From Teratosphaeria epicoccoides (Eukaryota > Ascomycota > Dothideomycetes > Mycosphaerellales > Teratosphaeriaceae), in NCBI GenBank assembly GCA_021401465.1, contig JADDMT010000007.1:248001-312000 (forward strand): a DNA stretch of 64,000 nt, read 5' to 3'. Under the pieces are notes generated by a model that did no database searches, was not told the origin of the DNA, and worked only from the letters and a program-made list of their open reading frames with translations. Below are positions 63,657 to 64,000 of this stretch, piece after piece (positions within the stretch are counted from its first letter, which is position 1; each line of letters opens with the position of its first letter). The translations under genes were made by a program, and so were the position numbers.

Positions 63657-64000
63657 CAGATCGGCATACCAGTATTACCAGGAACACAGAACGTGTTGCG
63701 ACAAGCTGTTCGTTCATCAGCATGACCCTACGCGACTATGGCGCCCCACCAGTCTTCAGCGGGCAAGGCTTCGAAACCTACCGTGTACTTGCTGTAACAA
63801 TCGAACGGAACGCTTTACATGTGTTTTCGCGCGACGTCCGATCAAACATGACCTCCTTCCCTGGTTCATACAAGTGTCGTTGTGGTCTAACCCTCGATCT
63901 TGATGTCTGCCGTTCGCCGCCAAGGACGGCCCTTCTTCAGCTTGACAATCGAAGCGCAAACTCCTGCGAGCCGAAAATCGCAATCGCCAGTCTCGCGCGC
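63657..64000. other. Window end, presumed C2H2 gene promoter
   Basis: Upstream of the C2H2 gene start. A copy of the AAGGCTTCGA core found in the 2755-2804 repeat occurs near 63765. No gene recognised to the end of the window. Confidence 0.5.

Overview
The window is nuclear DNA of a filamentous ascomycete (Pezizomycotina). Short GT-AG introns of about 50-80 bp, homologue-like core genes (eIF2 gamma, Pol delta small subunit, ZW10, PAM17, SHR3, ATP11) and fungus-specific families (Zn2Cys6 and C2H2 regulators, GH76, GH43-like, Helo/PigL-like N-terminal domain) all fit. Gene content and style look most like Dothideomycetes, but that placement is inference. There is no operon structure. Genes lie on both strands and are separated by intergenic stretches of up to about 3 kb. 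I saw no intact transposon, no rRNA and no CRISPR.

Layout. 0.1-0.8 kb: lumazine synthase (riboflavin). 3.0-4.1 kb: CmcJ/AsaB-like oxidoreductase. 6.1-8.5 kb: vacuolar amino-acid transporter. 9.6-10.9 kb: GH76 mannanase-like enzyme. 11.2-12.8 kb: eIF2 gamma. 13.3-15.4 kb: two small genes whose reading frames are interrupted by stop codons. 16.1-18.1 kb: Helo/PigL-like protein with a disordered tail. 18.4-19.1 kb: unknown gene containing a 71-base G homopolymer. 19.6-23.9 kb: Pol delta small subunit and ZW10, divergent over 140 bp. 24.6-25.6 kb: GH43-like secreted enzyme. 26.3-28.5 kb: an ATCA-rich repeat block followed by homocitrate synthase. 30.1-30.4 kb: a small cysteine-rich secreted-protein gene with a frame break. 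32.5-33.7 kb: unidentified protein. 36.6-37.2 kb: ILM1-like membrane protein. 37.6-39.2 kb: coiled-coil protein. 39.9-41.6 kb: peroxisomal-type AMP-forming CoA ligase. 41.9-44.1 kb: ATP11 and histidinol phosphatase. 46.3-46.9 kb: FKBP12. 48.0-49.8 kb: Zn2Cys6 regulator. 50.7-52.4 kb: MGS1/WRNIP1. 53.1-54.0 kb and 55.8-56.2 kb: decayed MpaB-family oxygenase and decayed protoglobin. 56.6-57.4 kb: PAM17. 57.6-58.7 kb: zinc alcohol dehydrogenase. 60.2-60.9 kb: SHR3. 61.6-63.7 kb: C2H2 transcription factor.

The most striking feature is a set of recognisable or repeat-bearing accessory genes whose frames stay open for hundreds of bases on both sides of isolated stop codons (RING-like, acidic-repeat, MpaB-like, protoglobin-like). 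Many of these stops can be explained by one C-to-T change (CAG/CAA/CGA to TAG/TAA/TGA). The housekeeping genes beside them are clean, so the genetic code is standard. Recent decay, possibly by RIP or deamination, is the simplest reading; regulated readthrough is the interesting alternative. Exon joins below come from reading splice sites and frame by eye, with no transcript data.
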